64,000 nt of DNA from Prinsepia uniflora (GCA_032719365.1 CM064871.1:34569566-34633565); one strand, 5' to 3'. Numbered from the stretch's first letter, positions 33,449-46,793 are shown. Translations and numbers: made by a program. The notes: generated by a model not told the origin, from the letters alone.

Positions 33449-36033
33449 TGTAACGACCCGAACCGAGAATAATAATATTTTAATGTAAAAAGACTGTTTT
33501 ACCCTTGGGGGGAAACTTTGACTTTTTCTCGGGAAATAATTCGGACTTTGACCCATGACTATGACGTAGATCGGGACGTCACGAATCCGTAGACAGGCGG
33601 CACGCCGAAATCGGAGTTCGTATGAAGAAGTTATGGTCAAGGAAGCGTTTTAGCGGAATTTACGAACCGAGAACAACGGAATAAAATATTAATTAATTAC
33701 GGGAATCCGTGCCAAATTAATATTTAAATCAAACCTATGGATTGGTGACAAGTGTCACCCATCCAAAGCCTTACTATTCCAATAAAGCAACTAACACTAT
33801 TTAGCACATTTTTATATTATTTCTTTTCCCTCCAATTGTTCCTAGCCTTTGGATCTGCTGCTCAAATGAATCTTGGCCCTTCATTTCTTCTGTTTTTTCT
33901 GCTTCATGCACGATCTCACCTCCCTGTTTTCTCTCAAACACACACAAACACATTCAGCTCCCCTCACACACCCGTGCTTCTCTTCCCATTTTCTCTCAAA
34001 CCAGGCGATCGAACCAGCCACTCTCACACCACCACCCGATCACCAGCTGCATCACCAACATCCACTAACCATCACCGAGCATCACCGGCAGCCACCACCC
34101 CACTTCCCAGCCCCGAAACCACCGTGCAAACTCAGACCCGAAAACCTCAAGGAAACGGGTCCAAGAAGCAAACCTCGATAACCACCTCACCTCGACGCGG
34201 GAGGAGCTCTAGTCTGCACCGTGGGGATCCTAGGAGTTTAACTGGACGACGGCGAGGGCTACGGCTGCGTGACGGCGGCGGTAAGACCCAAAACCCGACA
34301 AGCTCGTTTTCATTCCCTGTTCGACCCGACCGTGTTTAATGCTTAGAAATTGATTGTTAGGTGATAGACATGTCCTAGAGTGAGAGACGAGTCGTTTGGG
34401 ACCGGGTTGGACGACGGAGACGCCGTGGATCACCGAGGACGACGACCGGACTGTGACCGTGAGTTTCAGAGACATTCTGGTGAGTTTCTTCCCACTTTCT
34501 TCTTGTTTTGAGGTTGTAGAACCATAGGACAGACCTAGACGATCCCATAGGGATCAACCCCGTCGAAAATGGTGGCCGGAATCGTGTGGTGGAATCGGGT
34601 CAAACCGTGGGTCGACGGCGACCCGGTTCCAGTCAAACGGGTCGACCCGGTACTGTAGCATGATGACGTCATCATGCTGACGTCACTTCTGACGTCATCC
34701 TGTCAGATGTTGTCAGACTAGGGACCAATCAGAACGTGCCACGTGTCACCTGACAAGTGTCAGTGATGACATCATGCTGACGTCAGCGGTACTGTAGCAG
34801 CGTTGACCCACGCGTTGACCAGGCGCGTGGGGGCGCGTGTGAACAGTAATTTTGGTGGGGCCGGTACCATTTTCCAGGTTTCGACGATACGGATCCAATG
34901 GAGGTGGTTTCGTGTCGATTGGAGATCGTTATGTCAGTCAAAATGGGGTTTGAAGCACCGGGAATAGTGCCCGGGATGCGTTTTTGAGGCGGATCTGTTC
35001 TAGGGTCTTGGTATTGATATTGTAGGGTCCTTAAGTAACCCTCAGGAGTAATAATACAGGTTTATAGAGATCGTTGAGCAGCAAGGACCGAGTGTGAGTG
35101 GGCTGTTTGATTTATAAAAGGCTTGCATGCATAAACTGTTTTACTATTTCCACTGATGAGTCTTATGAACTGTTTATATATGTTATTACAATGTTTTGGG
35201 CATGAGACCCGTCTGGATTATATGTGGATTTTGTTTGGGATGTCCGGGGGACATAGGGTAAACTATACTGTTATTGTACTGTACTTTCCTACCTGTGTAT
35301 ATTGTCTCCTCCAAGGAGGGTCGTTGGCCTGGGTGGACCCTGGAGTAGTCACGGGGCTCTGACTGAGTGGAGTTGACCCCCGTTGGGCTGCTTACTCTCA
35401 GGAAGGCATGTTCATATACCTCGGGCAGTGACCGGGATACCGGGAGCTGATGTACCTAGAGAGTCTCGGGTGTGAGACCCTGAGTGGCAACGCGTAGCCT
35501 TAGAACCTTGACATCATTTGGGTTGGGTTTTATAGTGCACTGATATGTTAGTTTCACCTTACGATTATTATTGTGGTTCATTGGTTTATAATATTATGTT
35601 TTCACTGCATGCAAGATTTGGAAAACGGAGGGGTAAAACCTCATGATTATTTTATTATTAAATTGATTTCTAAACTGTTATTTTTGGCCCACTCACCCTT
35701 GTTTTACTGACCCCTCCAGACCCTGACACGGCAATAGAGGAGGAGGATCCGGAGGAGGAGGCAGAGGTTTAGTTTGCCTAGCTGTGCACCTGTACACCCA
35801 CTTGTGGGTAGGTTGAGCACCGAATAAATGTACTCTGACTAGTGTGCTCACATGTTGTATTTTACTTTCCCTTGTCTGACAGTATCACTTTAAACACTGT
35901 GTTTGTACATTATCTATCTATGTGAGTCTTCGGTTTTTATTTAACGGTAATTTTGGTATGTTTAGAGTCATTGTCAGACGGGAGCGGGTCACGTCCCCGG
36001 GTGGTCCCAGTGGGATTGGGACGGGTCCTGTCA
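33449..36033 (+). mobile_element. Chromovirus 5' LTR (2585 bp)
   Basis: Starts TGTAACGACCCGAACCG and ends GGGACGGGTCCTGTCA. It contains a cluster of TGACGTCA palindromes at 34664-34785 and the GGCCCACTCACC and CCCCTCCAGA blocks near 35690-35730. A proline/threonine-rich open frame at 33752-34339 recurs in the 3' LTR but looks like LTR sequence rather than a gene. Confidence 0.92.
34664..34785. promoter_or_regulatory. Four TGACGTCA palindromes in chromovirus 5' LTR
   Basis: TGACGTCA at 34664-34671, 34678-34685, 34690-34697 and 34778-34785, with decayed copies between. This is the C-box / as-1-like core known to bind plant bZIP (TGA-type) factors. Binding here is inferred. Confidence 0.65.
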
Positions 36034-36036
36034 GCT

Positions 36037-36048
36037 TGGTATCAGAGC
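36037..36048 (+). other. Chromovirus primer binding site
   Basis: TGGTATCAGAGC, a perfect complement to the 3' end of initiator tRNA-Met, 3 bases after the LTR. Confidence 0.95.
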
Positions 36049-36145
36049 ATTAGGATTAGTAGTCAGAGTACTAGGTTAGCGGTTTGTACTTTGTACATGG
36101 TCGCTTTCGATGTCTTTTAACCTGTTTGCCTCTTCACAGTTGGAT

Positions 36146-36803
36146 ATGCCTCCCCGACGTGAACCCCGTGCACGTACTGATGCGGCGACCAGGGTTGAGA
36201 ACAGTATCCTGGCTCGTCAGCGAGCTGAGGGGGAGACTCGGCGACGTGATCGCCCACACTTGGGATTTTCGGGCCGTCGTGGCTCGAAGGGAGGACATTC
36301 TGGTGGATCTTCATCTTCTGGCAGCCGAGGACGTTCTGGTCAGTTCAGGAGTCCTCAGAGGTCTGGACAGCGTTCTGGAGCTTGGCAGCGGTCTTACTCA
36401 CCGATGAGCATCTCACCGGGAGGATACTCGGGTCGACCTAGGGAGGTCACATGCTTCGCTTGTGGGGAGCCGGGGCATTATGCTTCCGAGTGTCCACTGA
36501 TTCGCGGCAGTACTGCGCAAGCGCAGAGCACAGCATCCCAGACTGACAGCAGCCGGACACGCGGTGTTGTGCGTGGCCGTGATCGAGGGGCTAGAGGACG
36601 GGGACGACCTGCAGAGTCTATGGCTCGTGTTTATGCTGTTACCCAGCAGCAGGCCAGATCCATTCCGGGAGTGTTGACAGGTACTGTACATATTTATGGC
36701 ATGGTTGTTCGTGCATTGATGGATTCGGGGGCAACTCATTCTTTTATTTCACCACGTTGTTCGAGTTTGTTGGGACGTGAGGTGACCGCATTTGAGCACG
36801 AGA
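36146..36803 (+). pseudogene. Chromovirus gag remnant and start of protease
   Basis: Begins MPPRREPRARTDAATRVE and soon enters an Arg/Gly/Ser-rich stretch. The large capsid (Retrotrans_gag) domain usual for the clade is missing, so an internal deletion is likely. A CCHC zinc knuckle follows (CFACGEPGHYASEC, near 36452-36493), then an Arg/Gly-rich linker and the retropepsin motif MDSGATHSF (near 36720-36745). The frame is interrupted at 36804 by the nested minus element. In a working element this frame would give the capsid that packages the RNA and the protease that matures it. Confidence 0.85.
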
Positions 36804-37333
36804 TGACAGGACCCATCCCAATCCCCCCGGGATTACCATGGAATGTGCCCTGCTCCCGTCCAACAAGGGGTGTCAGACAAAGGATGACCAAGAGCCACTG
36901 CCCAAACAGGGCATCCAGAGTGCGCAAGGATCGATGGAGGAGGTGTGCAATGTCCCAGTCTCTGCTGCAATCGCATCCGTAATCAACCTGAAGGGCATTA
37001 AAACCAAAAGCTGTGAGTGGACAAAAACCAATAAGTTTACCAAATACATTTATAAGACATTTATGCCCTCCAATAAAAACGTATGCATGCCACAAAAACC
37101 AGTAACCAAAACGTTTGCTCAACCGAGCCCTTAGGGCCTTAGCCCAAAAACCGTTAACCAAAAACCAAGTGTGGGAACTCAGCCCAAAACCGTGGAATAC
37201 CACCACCATACATATACGACCATGTGGGTCACCACCCACGACCATAAATGAACATTAATTCATTAAAATTACACAATCATAAATCCACCCGGAAAGCCAT
37301 TTCATTAATTCGTATTTTACCATTACCATCACC

Positions 37334-37455
37334 AGCATCCCTGATGCTAGACGTCCCTGACATCATATCTCACGGTTTCACAAGCTACGCGTGCTGCCCG
37401 GGGTCTCTCCGGGTCCATATATCTGACATCCCTGATGTCTGACGTCCCTGACGTC
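37334..37455. repeat. Covarying micro-hairpin array (CCT loop)
   Basis: AGCATC-CCT-GATGCT (37334), GACGTC-CCT-GACATC (37350, one mismatch), GACATC-CCT-GATGTC (37425) and GACGTC-CCT-GACGTC (37441). The mismatch at 37350 is absent from the partner LTR and is a CpG to CpA change. Confidence 0.9.
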
Positions 37456-37681
37456 AATCATAGCAATCCTGCTCCTGAGTCATCATACGGTCCGGCTGCT
37501 CCGTATGGTGACCCTTCATAGGCAATGCACCGTGACTTCCCCAGTGTCCCAGACATCTGGAGGAGACCATCATATATCCATGTGTACAGATGGTATATGG
37601 AAAAACAGTTTTATTAACTCATTTCACAACATCACAATGGGCCCTGCCCGAATTTTCCATAAAACAACACATTTCCATTTA

Positions 37682-37880
37682 GGGTCCCTGACCCGAAACC
37701 ACATTTATTAATCCAACTGGGCCCCATGCCCGATAACATAACTCAAATGGGTCTCAGCCCGATTTTATACCAACTGGGCCCCTGGCCCGATTTCATTAAC
37801 CAACTGGGCCCCCGGCCCGATTCTCAAATGGACTCCAAGTCCGAAATTTCCAAAACAAGTGGGCCTCAAGCCCGAGTTCA
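37682..37880. repeat. Short covarying hairpin series, minus LTR
   Basis: GGGT-CCCTG-ACCC (37682-37694), GGGC-CCCAT-GCCC (37719-37731) and GGACT-CCA-AGTCC (37830-37842), with GGGCC/GGCCC units between. Arms differ, pairing is kept. The same series is repeated 6877 bases downstream in the other LTR. Confidence 0.8.
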
Positions 37881-38428
37881 TCTTTCCAATATAAAAACCA
37901 TTTTATCATAATATTTATTTAACCACAAGCATGCAAAACCACAAATAAACCCGATACACGTGAAATACAGAAAATACCTCGAAATACGTGCAACATACCC
38001 AAAATCAATGCTCACAAATACCATCATAGAAATCATGTATATAAACCATCTAACACATTTAAGCATGCATAGGATTTATAAAACCAAAGTCCACTCACAG
38101 ACCGTTTTAACCGTGTGCCTCGATATGCGTGCCACCGGCCCTCCCGGGCCACACCACTATCACCGGGACTCCCAATCCTGTCCAAGTCACATTAGAGGGT
38201 CACTAACCTCAACATTAACATCCTATCAAAGTCCCGTAATTTTCCCGAATTTTTACTTATTTTTAAACTTAATTTAAAACCTTCGGATATCCCGAACAAT
38301 ATCGAGACGGTGTCCGATCAACACGAAACCAATTCCAAAATGTCCGTTACAATAAATAGGACAGAAGTCATGTTGACCTCACCTCGAGATTCGTGCCCAC
38401 GCGCCGCCACGCGCCGCCGTGAGTGGCT

Positions 38429-38447
38429 GCGCGTGAAACTCACGCGC
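38429..38447. repeat. GC-rich perfect hairpin in LTR
   Basis: GCGCGTGA and TCACGCGC around AAC. Confidence 0.8.
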
Positions 38448-39182
38448 CTGCTACAGTGTCACCAGCCCAACCCGTTTGTCTGGTAAACGGGTCCAATTTG
38501 CCCGCGATACGACCCGGTTCCAATCCTATCAATTCAGCCTTAATTACAACAATTGATCATTCCATTAGCTTCGTTTTAAGTTTAATTTAAGTTCTGTAAC
38601 ATTGATTACACAATTCATTACCTACAATTCCACGATTCGATGATGAACACCAAGAACACCCGTCCATTGTTCATCCTTCGAACCCCATCCATTTCGATCG
38701 ATATCCTGAAATTGATTCAAACAGAAGCTTCCATGGACTCCGTAAATCATTTCCCCCAACCCAATTGCTTCAATCCAGTGTTCAATCGTCACCACTCAAG
38801 CTCGATGGCCGTCACTGTGCAACCATGGAAGTCTGTCGATCACACCCGTTTTCCTTCAATTGATGAACCCAGAAGCATCGTGGGATCATGAGAAGTAGTT
38901 TCCCCACCTCAATTGCATCCAACGAAGCCTCCAATTCCACGACTCAGCTTCGAAATTTCAGAGACCTCCATTCTTCTGTTCTTCCTCAATTCGACCCCAA
39001 TTACCTTCGTTCTTGTTGCAGATCGATTCGTGTTGATCCCAGAAAGCTGAATGTGAGCTCAATTTCGATCCTCACGGCCTAACACTCAGTATTCGAATTT
39101 CCCTCCTAAACTCAAAAATCCGAAATTTGAGTCTCCCTTCTCTGTCGATCTCTCGTGTTTACCCAACTCAGTTCAACCTCAC

Positions 39183-41076
39183 GAGTGAGTCGAGTACGTT
39201 GGTTGCTTGTGTGGCCACGAGTGAGTCTAGTGTCAGTTTTCGACTGACAACAACAGTGTGGTGACAGTTTGTCAGGATGTGTCAACATAGATTGTTGAGT
39301 GGGGTCAGCTGACTCCTAGTGGGAGTGGGAAAGGAACCGTCGAGTTGTTGCGTCAACGAGAGGGTTGATTTGACAAGTGGTGTCAAATTCGAAACACGTA
39401 GTTTCAGTCATTCGACGGGGTCGAATGTAATCGTTGCGTTTTGAGTATTAGTGGTACGTTTGGGTGTAGACAAGTTTTGTCTAAATAGTTGGTGTACGGG
39501 TGTACACGTGTTGCATGGTCGATTCCACTTTCCACGGGGTGTTTGTGGAATCAGGATAGTCGAGTTTCGAGAGCGAAACTTATTAAGGAGGGAAGTACGT
39601 TGAGATTAGAGCGGTTGGAATTTCGAGGATGAAATTTATTAAGGAGGGAAGATTGTAACGACCCGTCCCGAATTCCGGGATTAGTTTAGTGACTAATCTT
39701 GATTAGCGAGGTTGAACGGTGGTTAGTAGGGCGGAATCGGACAAAATGTGCAAAATGACCGTTTTGCCCCTTGTCGTGGGCAAAATGTTGACTTTTTGTT
39801 CGGGCGGTCAAATGGACTTTGACCGATGACCGTGACGTAGTTCGGGACGTCACGAGTTCATAGACAGGTGGCACGTTCGATTCCGACATTCGTAGAGAAA
39901 GTTATGGTGTTCAGAAGTTGAGGGGTATTTTGGTAATTTGGCTTATTAGGGGCCAAATGTTGACTTTTTGATCGGGAGGTCCGATGGGCGAGGGCCAAGG
40001 ACCGTTACGTAGGTATCGTCGATACGAATCCAACGACAGGCGGCATGCCGAAATCGAAGTTACGACGACGAAGTTATGGTCAAGGAATCGGGCTCGATTT
40101 ACCGAACGAACTGGGATTAAAATAATAATAAAATAATGAATAGTGGCCGTTGACCCTACACACCTGGATGAGTGACAAGTGTCACTCATCCCTTGAAATC
40201 AGAATCCATGTTTTTGGGGGAGACCTCATGATGATGTTTAATTAATTTTTAATTAATTAATTAATCTTTTAATTTCCATTATCCCTCCCTAATTTTCTTA
40301 ACCGTGTACAACCAACCCAGCTTCTACCCAACCTAAAATCCTCTGCCATTGCTGAGCTCGTGAGTGAGAAACTGAGGGATTTGTGAGGTTGAACTGAGTT
40401 GGGTAAACACGAGAGATCGACAGAGAAGGGAGACTCAAATTTCGGATTTTTGAGTTTAGGAGGGAAATTCGAATACTGAGTGTTAAGCCGTGAGGATCGA
40501 AATTGAGCTCACATTCAGCTTTCTGGGATCAACACGAATCGATCTGCAACAAGAACGAAGGTAATTGGGGTCGAATTGAGGAAGAACAGAAGAATGGAGG
40601 TCTCTGAAATTTCGAAGCTGAGTCGTGGAATTGGAGGCTTCGTTGGATGCAATTGAGGTGGGGAAACTACTTCTCATGATCCCACGATGCTTCTGGGTTC
40701 ATCAATTGAAGGAAAACGGGTGTGATCGACAGACTTCCATGGTTGCACAGTGACGGCCATCGAGCTTGAGTGGTGACGATTGAACACTGGATTGAAGCAA
40801 TTGGGTTGGGGGAAATGATTTACGAAGTCCATGGAAGCTTCTGTTTGAATCAATTTCAGGATATCGATCGAAATGGATGGGGATCGAAGGATGAACAATG
40901 GACGGGTGTTCTTGGTGTTCATCATCGAATCGTGGAATTGTAGGTAATGAATTGTGTAATCAATGTTACAGAACTTAAATTAAACTTAAAACGAAGCTAA
41001 TGGAATGATCAATTGTTGTAATTAAGGCTGAATTGATAGGATTGGAACCGGGTCGTATCGCGGGCAAATTGGACCC
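39183..41076 (+). mobile_element. Reversed block: internal 3' end, polypurine tract and LTR start
   Basis: At 39183-39653 there is plus-oriented internal sequence ending TTTCGAGGATGAAATTT...AAGGAGGGAA. An LTR start follows at 39654 (TGTAACGACCCGTCCC) and runs to 41076. This lies opposite to the element around it. The last 694 bases (40383-41076) are the inverse of 38489-39182, so the two form a large inverted repeat with a 1.2-kb spacer. It is a rearrangement with duplication, not a simple flip. Confidence 0.85.
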
Positions 41077-43680
41077 TCCATTTTACGACCTGTGTGTAAT
41101 TAAACACATCGGAATTACCATGACCCATTGCATAGTAATGTCTGGTCCACAACCAATCCCATGGTATCGGAACCAATCCGACTACCAACACGTTCACCGA
41201 CACACCTCGGGTATATCCCGTATAACGTAACTAGACATCACAAGTCTACAAGGTATTGTACCTCGAACCATGTACGAAGTACACACATCTACCTAATAAC
41301 CAGACTACAACCACCTAGGTTATAGCCGAACACGTTCCAATAATGGAGTACGTTTGCCCAATCCAGCATGAGGCAAATCGAAACTCCACCCAACATCTAG
41401 TTCCAATTCCGAATCTGAATCCGCAACTTCGTAAGAAATCCCGGATCCAAACTCAGCCATCACATTTTAATTCATATCCAAATCCGAATCCGAACCATAC
41501 GGGCTCCACTTCGAAAAGAAGTTCAACCCCGTCATTTACGACTCACGTACCAAGGTAAGAGTGATATACTCTCCCCCTATCTGAATCATCAAGATCACGA
41601 CCCAGATAGACACTGTGTCCCTGACAATAACGTCAAAATCCTAGATCGCCACAACGATCGACAACCGACTCCCACAACTAGACAGATCAGTCAACGACGA
41701 GACACATCGAGACTGCGGATTCTCACGGTTTACCTTGTATCAATCCTTGTCATTCCACCTAGGAAAAACCAAGGATGATCCAAAACAATGACACCAATAC
41801 CCATCCTACGTGGATGCAACCAGACTCACTGCACTCACTACGCCATGTGCCACAACATCATCTGCCACCAAGCAGAAAATGAGAAATCTCGTTTACCTAA
41901 CTTTGAATACACAACTCCCCTTAACGACCCCACAACACACACGACTCACCAACCAATACACGCTCAACGTACTGGTAACTACAGTCAATGTCTGCCAGGG
42001 CAGAAAACGATATGTCGACCCCAAGGACTTCAGAATACCTATCACCAAAAACGAGCACCACTCTCGTTCCCCAATCACAACGCTTCTCGAATTTAAGGTT
42101 CCAACCACGTTGGAAACAGACATGCTCCCAACAAGACGTCAAGTCCAACCACTAGACTTCCTACCTCCTCAATTCACTTGGACAACCCCGTGTCCACAAT
42201 CAATCCGTTATTGTTCCGTTCGCAAATCTCAACCTTTACAGGTTCGACACTCGGTTTCCCAAGTTCTCAATTACAAATTCCTACCTTTATACCACTAATG
42301 GTTTTCCTCGTCTTTTCCAGTTTTAATCATTTCCATGTACATTTTAGGGATATTTAAAAACATAAAATCGCACAAATTTTGGAGTTGCCAACAACTCCCC
42401 CAAATCCACCAATTATCATGACGTAGGGGACGTCATCCCAAGATTACTCAAGTCTCAATTATACCCTTTTTAATCCACTCCTTACTGGTTATCTCACCAT
42501 TATTGGGACTTATCCCAACACATTACGATCTTAACTGGAACCCATCCAGTCCATCACTCAGCCACACCAATTTCAAAGACTGAACATATGTTCATCATGA
42601 CGGAGTCACACCCCAACGTGTGGCTCATCGTCAACACCATTACCGACACTAGCACCAGCGCTAGTACCAGCACCAACACTCTATCAACAACACTAGTATC
42701 AGCACACAGGCATCCATACTAGCATCAGCACAAAAGTACCAACCCCGCAAACATCCATACTGCACACCGTGTGCAAATACGACAACCTTGGATCTCCGTT
42801 CATACGGAACGACGATCCCGTACCTCACGACTATGGGTACCACTATTCTGACAATCCACATCAGGAAAATGAACGTTCCCTGAACGTCCCCTGATCCCCA
42901 AGTATTATGACCACACTGATTACCCTCGATAGCCAGTCATCTCCATATGACTTCCGACTAACTGTCATTGCTATCGAGATCCGCATCCACACATCACACC
43001 AATACCCGATCCAACACGGGATTCCATAATTTATCTCAGAACCGTATCCGTAAATCGAATCTCATAGTTCTGCCTAGACTCACCAGAGCCATCCACATGG
43101 TCATTCATGACCTCAGCCACTCGTCGCAGCACAAGTTCTCATCCACTAATCATTATTAAGGTTTATCTTTTTAATCCATCATACACTAGGGTTACACAAT
43201 TATATCCTATGGTTCCACCGAACCCAACCGCTCTCCGTAATATAAAACTCACAACCTAACCGACCCCGCGGTCTAGACATCGAATAGACATCAAATCCAA
43301 TCCTACCATCCCATCAACGTGGGTTCCACCACTAGGTCATCGGCCAACTCCGATGAACCAACATCCCGCACACGAGAAACCACCACAAGGGTTCACATTT
43401 TAGACCATTACTCACATGAGTTTCCCCGAACCTGGATGCACCTAGCAGCACAACAATTTAATATCACATGACCGAACCGACGGTCCCACTATACCAGTTC
43501 ACCACAATCAACCCCACTTGGGTCGAATCACATTAACGCACGGCGTATCTGGCCAATCACACTCCATCCACTATCCAAACCCAAAAACTATCTACCAGGT
43601 TGATAACGAATTGCAGCCCAAAGAGACATCACACCCTCGACCTGCGCACACAAAAGAGCAACCCCGCTCTGATACCAAGT
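41077..43680 (-). mobile_element. Non-coding internal region of the minus element
   Basis: 2.6 kb of A/C-rich sequence (G/T-rich on the minus strand), with no gag or pol similarity. Part of it (about 41090-41330) resembles 54430-54680, in the same orientation, so it belongs to a shared family. It ends at the primer site next to the right LTR. Confidence 0.7.
43666..43677 (-). other. Primer binding site of the minus element
   Basis: GCTCTGATACCA on the plus strand is the reverse of TGGTATCAGAGC. It lies 3 bases from the LTR end at 43681. Confidence 0.93.
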
Positions 43681-44210
43681 TGACAGGACCCATCCCAATC
43701 CCCCCGGGATTACCATGGAATGTGCCCTGCTCCCGTCCAATAAAGGGTGTCAGACAAAGGATGACCAAGAGCCACTGCCCAAACAGGGCATCCAGAGTGC
43801 GCAAGGATCGATGGAGGAGGTGTGCAATGTCCCAGTCTCTGCTGCAATCGCATCCGTAATCAACCTGAAGGGCATTAAAAACAAAAGCTGTGAGTGGACA
43901 AAAACCAATAAGTTTACCAAATACATTTATAAGACATTTATGCCCTCCAATAAAAACGTATGCATGCCACAAAAACCAGTAACCAAAACGTTTGCTCAAC
44001 CGAGCCCTTAGGGCCTTAGCCCAAAAACCGTTAACCAAAAACCAAGTGTGGGAACTCAGCCCAAAACCGTGGAATACCACCACCATACATATACGACCAT
44101 GTGGGTCACCACCCACGACCATAAATGAACATTAATTCATTAAAATTACACAATCATAAATCCACCCGGAAAGCCATTTCATTAATTCGTATTTTACCAT
44201 TACCATCACC

Positions 44211-44332
44211 AGCATCCCTGATGCTAGACGTCCCTGACGTCATATCTCACGGTTTCACAAGCTACGCGTGCTGCCCGGGGTCTCTCCGGGTCCATATATC
44301 TGACATCCCTGATGTCTGACGTCCCTGACGTC
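44211..44332. repeat. Covarying micro-hairpin array, all stems perfect
   Basis: AGCATC-CCT-GATGCT (44211), GACGTC-CCT-GACGTC (44227), GACATC-CCT-GATGTC (44302) and GACGTC-CCT-GACGTC (44318). Within each pair the period is 16 bases. Confidence 0.92.
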
Positions 44333-45305
44333 AATCATAGCAATCCTGCTCCTGAGTCATCATACGGTCCGGCTGCTCCGTATGGTGACCCTTCATAGGC
44401 AATGCACCGTGACTTCCCCAGTGTCCCAGGCATCTGGAGGAGACCATCATATATCCATGTGTACAGATGGTATATGGAAAAACAGTTTTATTAACTCATT
44501 TCACAACATCACAATGGGCCCTGCCCGAATTTTCCATAAAACAACACATTTCCATTTAGGGTCCCTGACCCGAAACCACATTTATTAATCCAACTGGGCC
44601 CCATGCCCGATAACATAACTCAAATGGGTCTCAGCCCGATTTTATACCAACTGGGCCCCTGGCCCGATTTCATTAACCAACTGGGCCCCCGGCCCGATTC
44701 TCAAATGGACTCCAAGTCCGAAATTTCCAAAACAAGTGGGCCTCAAGCCCGAGTTCATCTTTCCAATATAAAAACCATTTTATCATAATATTTATTTAAC
44801 CACAAGCATGCAAAACCACAAATAAACCCGATACACGTGAAATACAGAAAATACCTCGAAATACGTGCAACATACCCAAAATCAATGCTCACAAATACCA
44901 TCATAGAAATCATGTATATAAACCATCTAACACATTTAAGCATGCATAGGATTTATAAAACCAAAGTCCACTCACAGACCGTTTTAACCGTGTGCCTCGA
45001 TATACGTGCCACCGGCCCTCCCGGGCCACACCACTATCACCGGGACTCCCAATCCTGTCCAAGTCACATTAGAGGGTCACTAACCTCAACATTAACATCC
45101 TATCAAAGTCCCGTAATTTTCCCGAATTTTTACTTATTTTTAAACTTAATTTAAAACCTTCGGATATCCCGAACAATATCGAGACGGTGTCCGATCAACA
45201 CGAAACCAATTCCAAAATGTCCGTTACAATAAATAGGACAGAAGTCATGTTGACCTCACCTCGAGATTCGTGCCCACGCGCCGCCACGCGCCGCCGTGAG
45301 TGGCT

Positions 45306-45324
45306 GCGCGTGAAACTCACGCGC
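45306..45324. repeat. GC-rich perfect hairpin in LTR
   Basis: GCGCGTGA and TCACGCGC around AAC. Confidence 0.8.
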
Positions 45325-46793
45325 CTGCTACAGTGTCACCAGCCCAACCCGTTTGTCTGGTAAACGGGTCCAATTTGCCCGCGATACGACCCGGTTCCAA
45401 TCCTATCAATTCAGCCTTAATTACAACAATTGATCATTCCATTAGCTTCGTTTTAAGTTTAATTTAAGTTCTGTAACATTGATTACACAATTCATTACCT
45501 ACAATTCCACGATTCGATGATGAACACCAAGAACACCCGTCCATTGTTCATCCTTCGAACCCCATCCATTTCGATCGATATCCTGAAATTGATTCAAACA
45601 GAAGCTTCCATGGACTCCGTAAATCATTTCCCCCAACCCAATTGCTTCAATCCAGTGTTCAATCGTCACCACTCAAGCTCGATGGCCGTCACTGTGCAAC
45701 CATGGAAGTCTGTCGATCACACCCGTTTTCCTTCAATTGATGAACCCAGAAGCATCGTGGGATCATGAGAAGTAGTTTCCCCACCTCAATTGCATCCAAC
45801 GAAGCCTCCAATTCCACGACTCAGCTTCGAAATTTCAGAGACCTCCATTCTTCTGTTCTTCCTCAATTCGACCCCAATTACCTTCGTTCTTGTTGCAGAT
45901 CGATTCGTGTTGATCCCAGAAAGCTGAATGTGAGCTCAATTTCGATCCTCACGGCCTAACACTCAGTATTCGAATTTCCCTCCTAAACTCAAAAATCCGA
46001 AATTTGAGTCTCCCTTCTCTGTCGATCTCTCGTGTTTACCCAACTCAGTTCAACCTCACAAATCCCTCAGTTTCTCACTCACGAGCTCAACAATGGCAGA
46101 GGATTTTAGGTTGGGTAGAAGCTGGGTTGGTTGTACACGGTTAAGAAAATTAGGGAGGGATAATGGAAATGAAAAGATTAATTAATTAATTAAAAATTAA
46201 TTAAACATCATCATGAGGTCTCCCCCAAAAACATGGATTCTGATTTCAAGGGATGAGTGACACTTGTCACTCATCCAGGTGTGTAGGGTCAACGGTCACT
46301 ATTCATTATTTTATTATTATTTTAATCCCGGTTCGTTCGGTAAATCGAGCCTGATTCCTTGACCATAACTTCGTCGTCGTAACTCCGATTTCGGCATGCC
46401 GCCTGTCGTTGGATTCGTATCGACGATACCTACGTAACGGTCCTTGGCCCTTGCCCATCGGACCTCCCGATCAAAAAGTCAACATTTGGCCCCTAATAAG
46501 CCAAATTACCAAAATACCCCTCAACTTCTGAACACCATAACTTTCTCTACGAATGTCGGAATCGAACGTGCCACCTGTCTATGAACTCGTGACGTCCCGA
46601 ACTACGTCACGGTCATCGGTCAAAGTCCATTTGACCGCCCGAACAAAAAGTCAATATTTTGCCCACGACCAGGGGCAAAACGGTCATTTTGCACATTTTG
46701 TCCGATTCCGCCCTACTAACCACCGTTCAACCTCGCTAATAAAGATTAGTCACTAAACTAATCCCGGAATTCGGGACGGGTCGTTACACGAGA

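Larger units (their letters stand above)
36804..39182 (-). mobile_element. Left (3') LTR of the minus element, truncated at its 5' end
   Basis: Matches 43681-46059 almost base for base. It stops in GTTCAACCTCAC, where the full copy continues for another ~730 bases to its TG end. It holds micro-hairpins at 37334-37455 and the GC hairpin at 38429-38447. Confidence 0.92.
36804..46788 (-). mobile_element. Minus-strand non-coding LTR element (LARD-like), TSD CGAGA, with inverted segment
   Basis: CGAGA flanks it at 36799-36803 and 46789-46793, and the chromovirus frame resumes correctly after it. Its 5' LTR is on the right (43681-46788) with the primer site at 43666-43677. The 3' LTR on the left is incomplete (36804-39182). 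Between them is a reversed block holding an internal end, a polypurine tract and an LTR start (39183-41076), then 2.6 kb of internal sequence. No protein is encoded. The two LTRs differ at only a handful of places by eye, so this is among the youngest insertions here. Confidence 0.9.
43681..46788 (-). mobile_element. Right (5') LTR of the minus element, complete (3108 bp)
   Basis: The left end is TGACAGGACCC and the right end GGGTCGTTACA. It is the most complete copy for describing the family and carries micro-hairpins at 44211-44332 and the GC hairpin at 45306-45324. Confidence 0.93.

Noticed and set aside
33752..34339. 195-residue Ser/Thr/Pro-rich open frame, repeated at 50398-50985
   Set aside because: It is the same stretch in the two chromovirus LTRs. 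Its repetition follows from LTR identity, its composition is low in complexity, and no domain is visible.
36037..36048. tRNA-like sequence after the LTR
   Set aside because: Only the 12-base complement of a tRNA 3' end is present; it is a primer binding site and no tRNA gene is seen.
38640..39082. Repeated small open frames (83 and 64 residues), also at 45517-45959 and reversed at 40483-40925
   Set aside because: They are copies of one LTR segment in three places. Conservation reflects recent duplication, not coding constraint.
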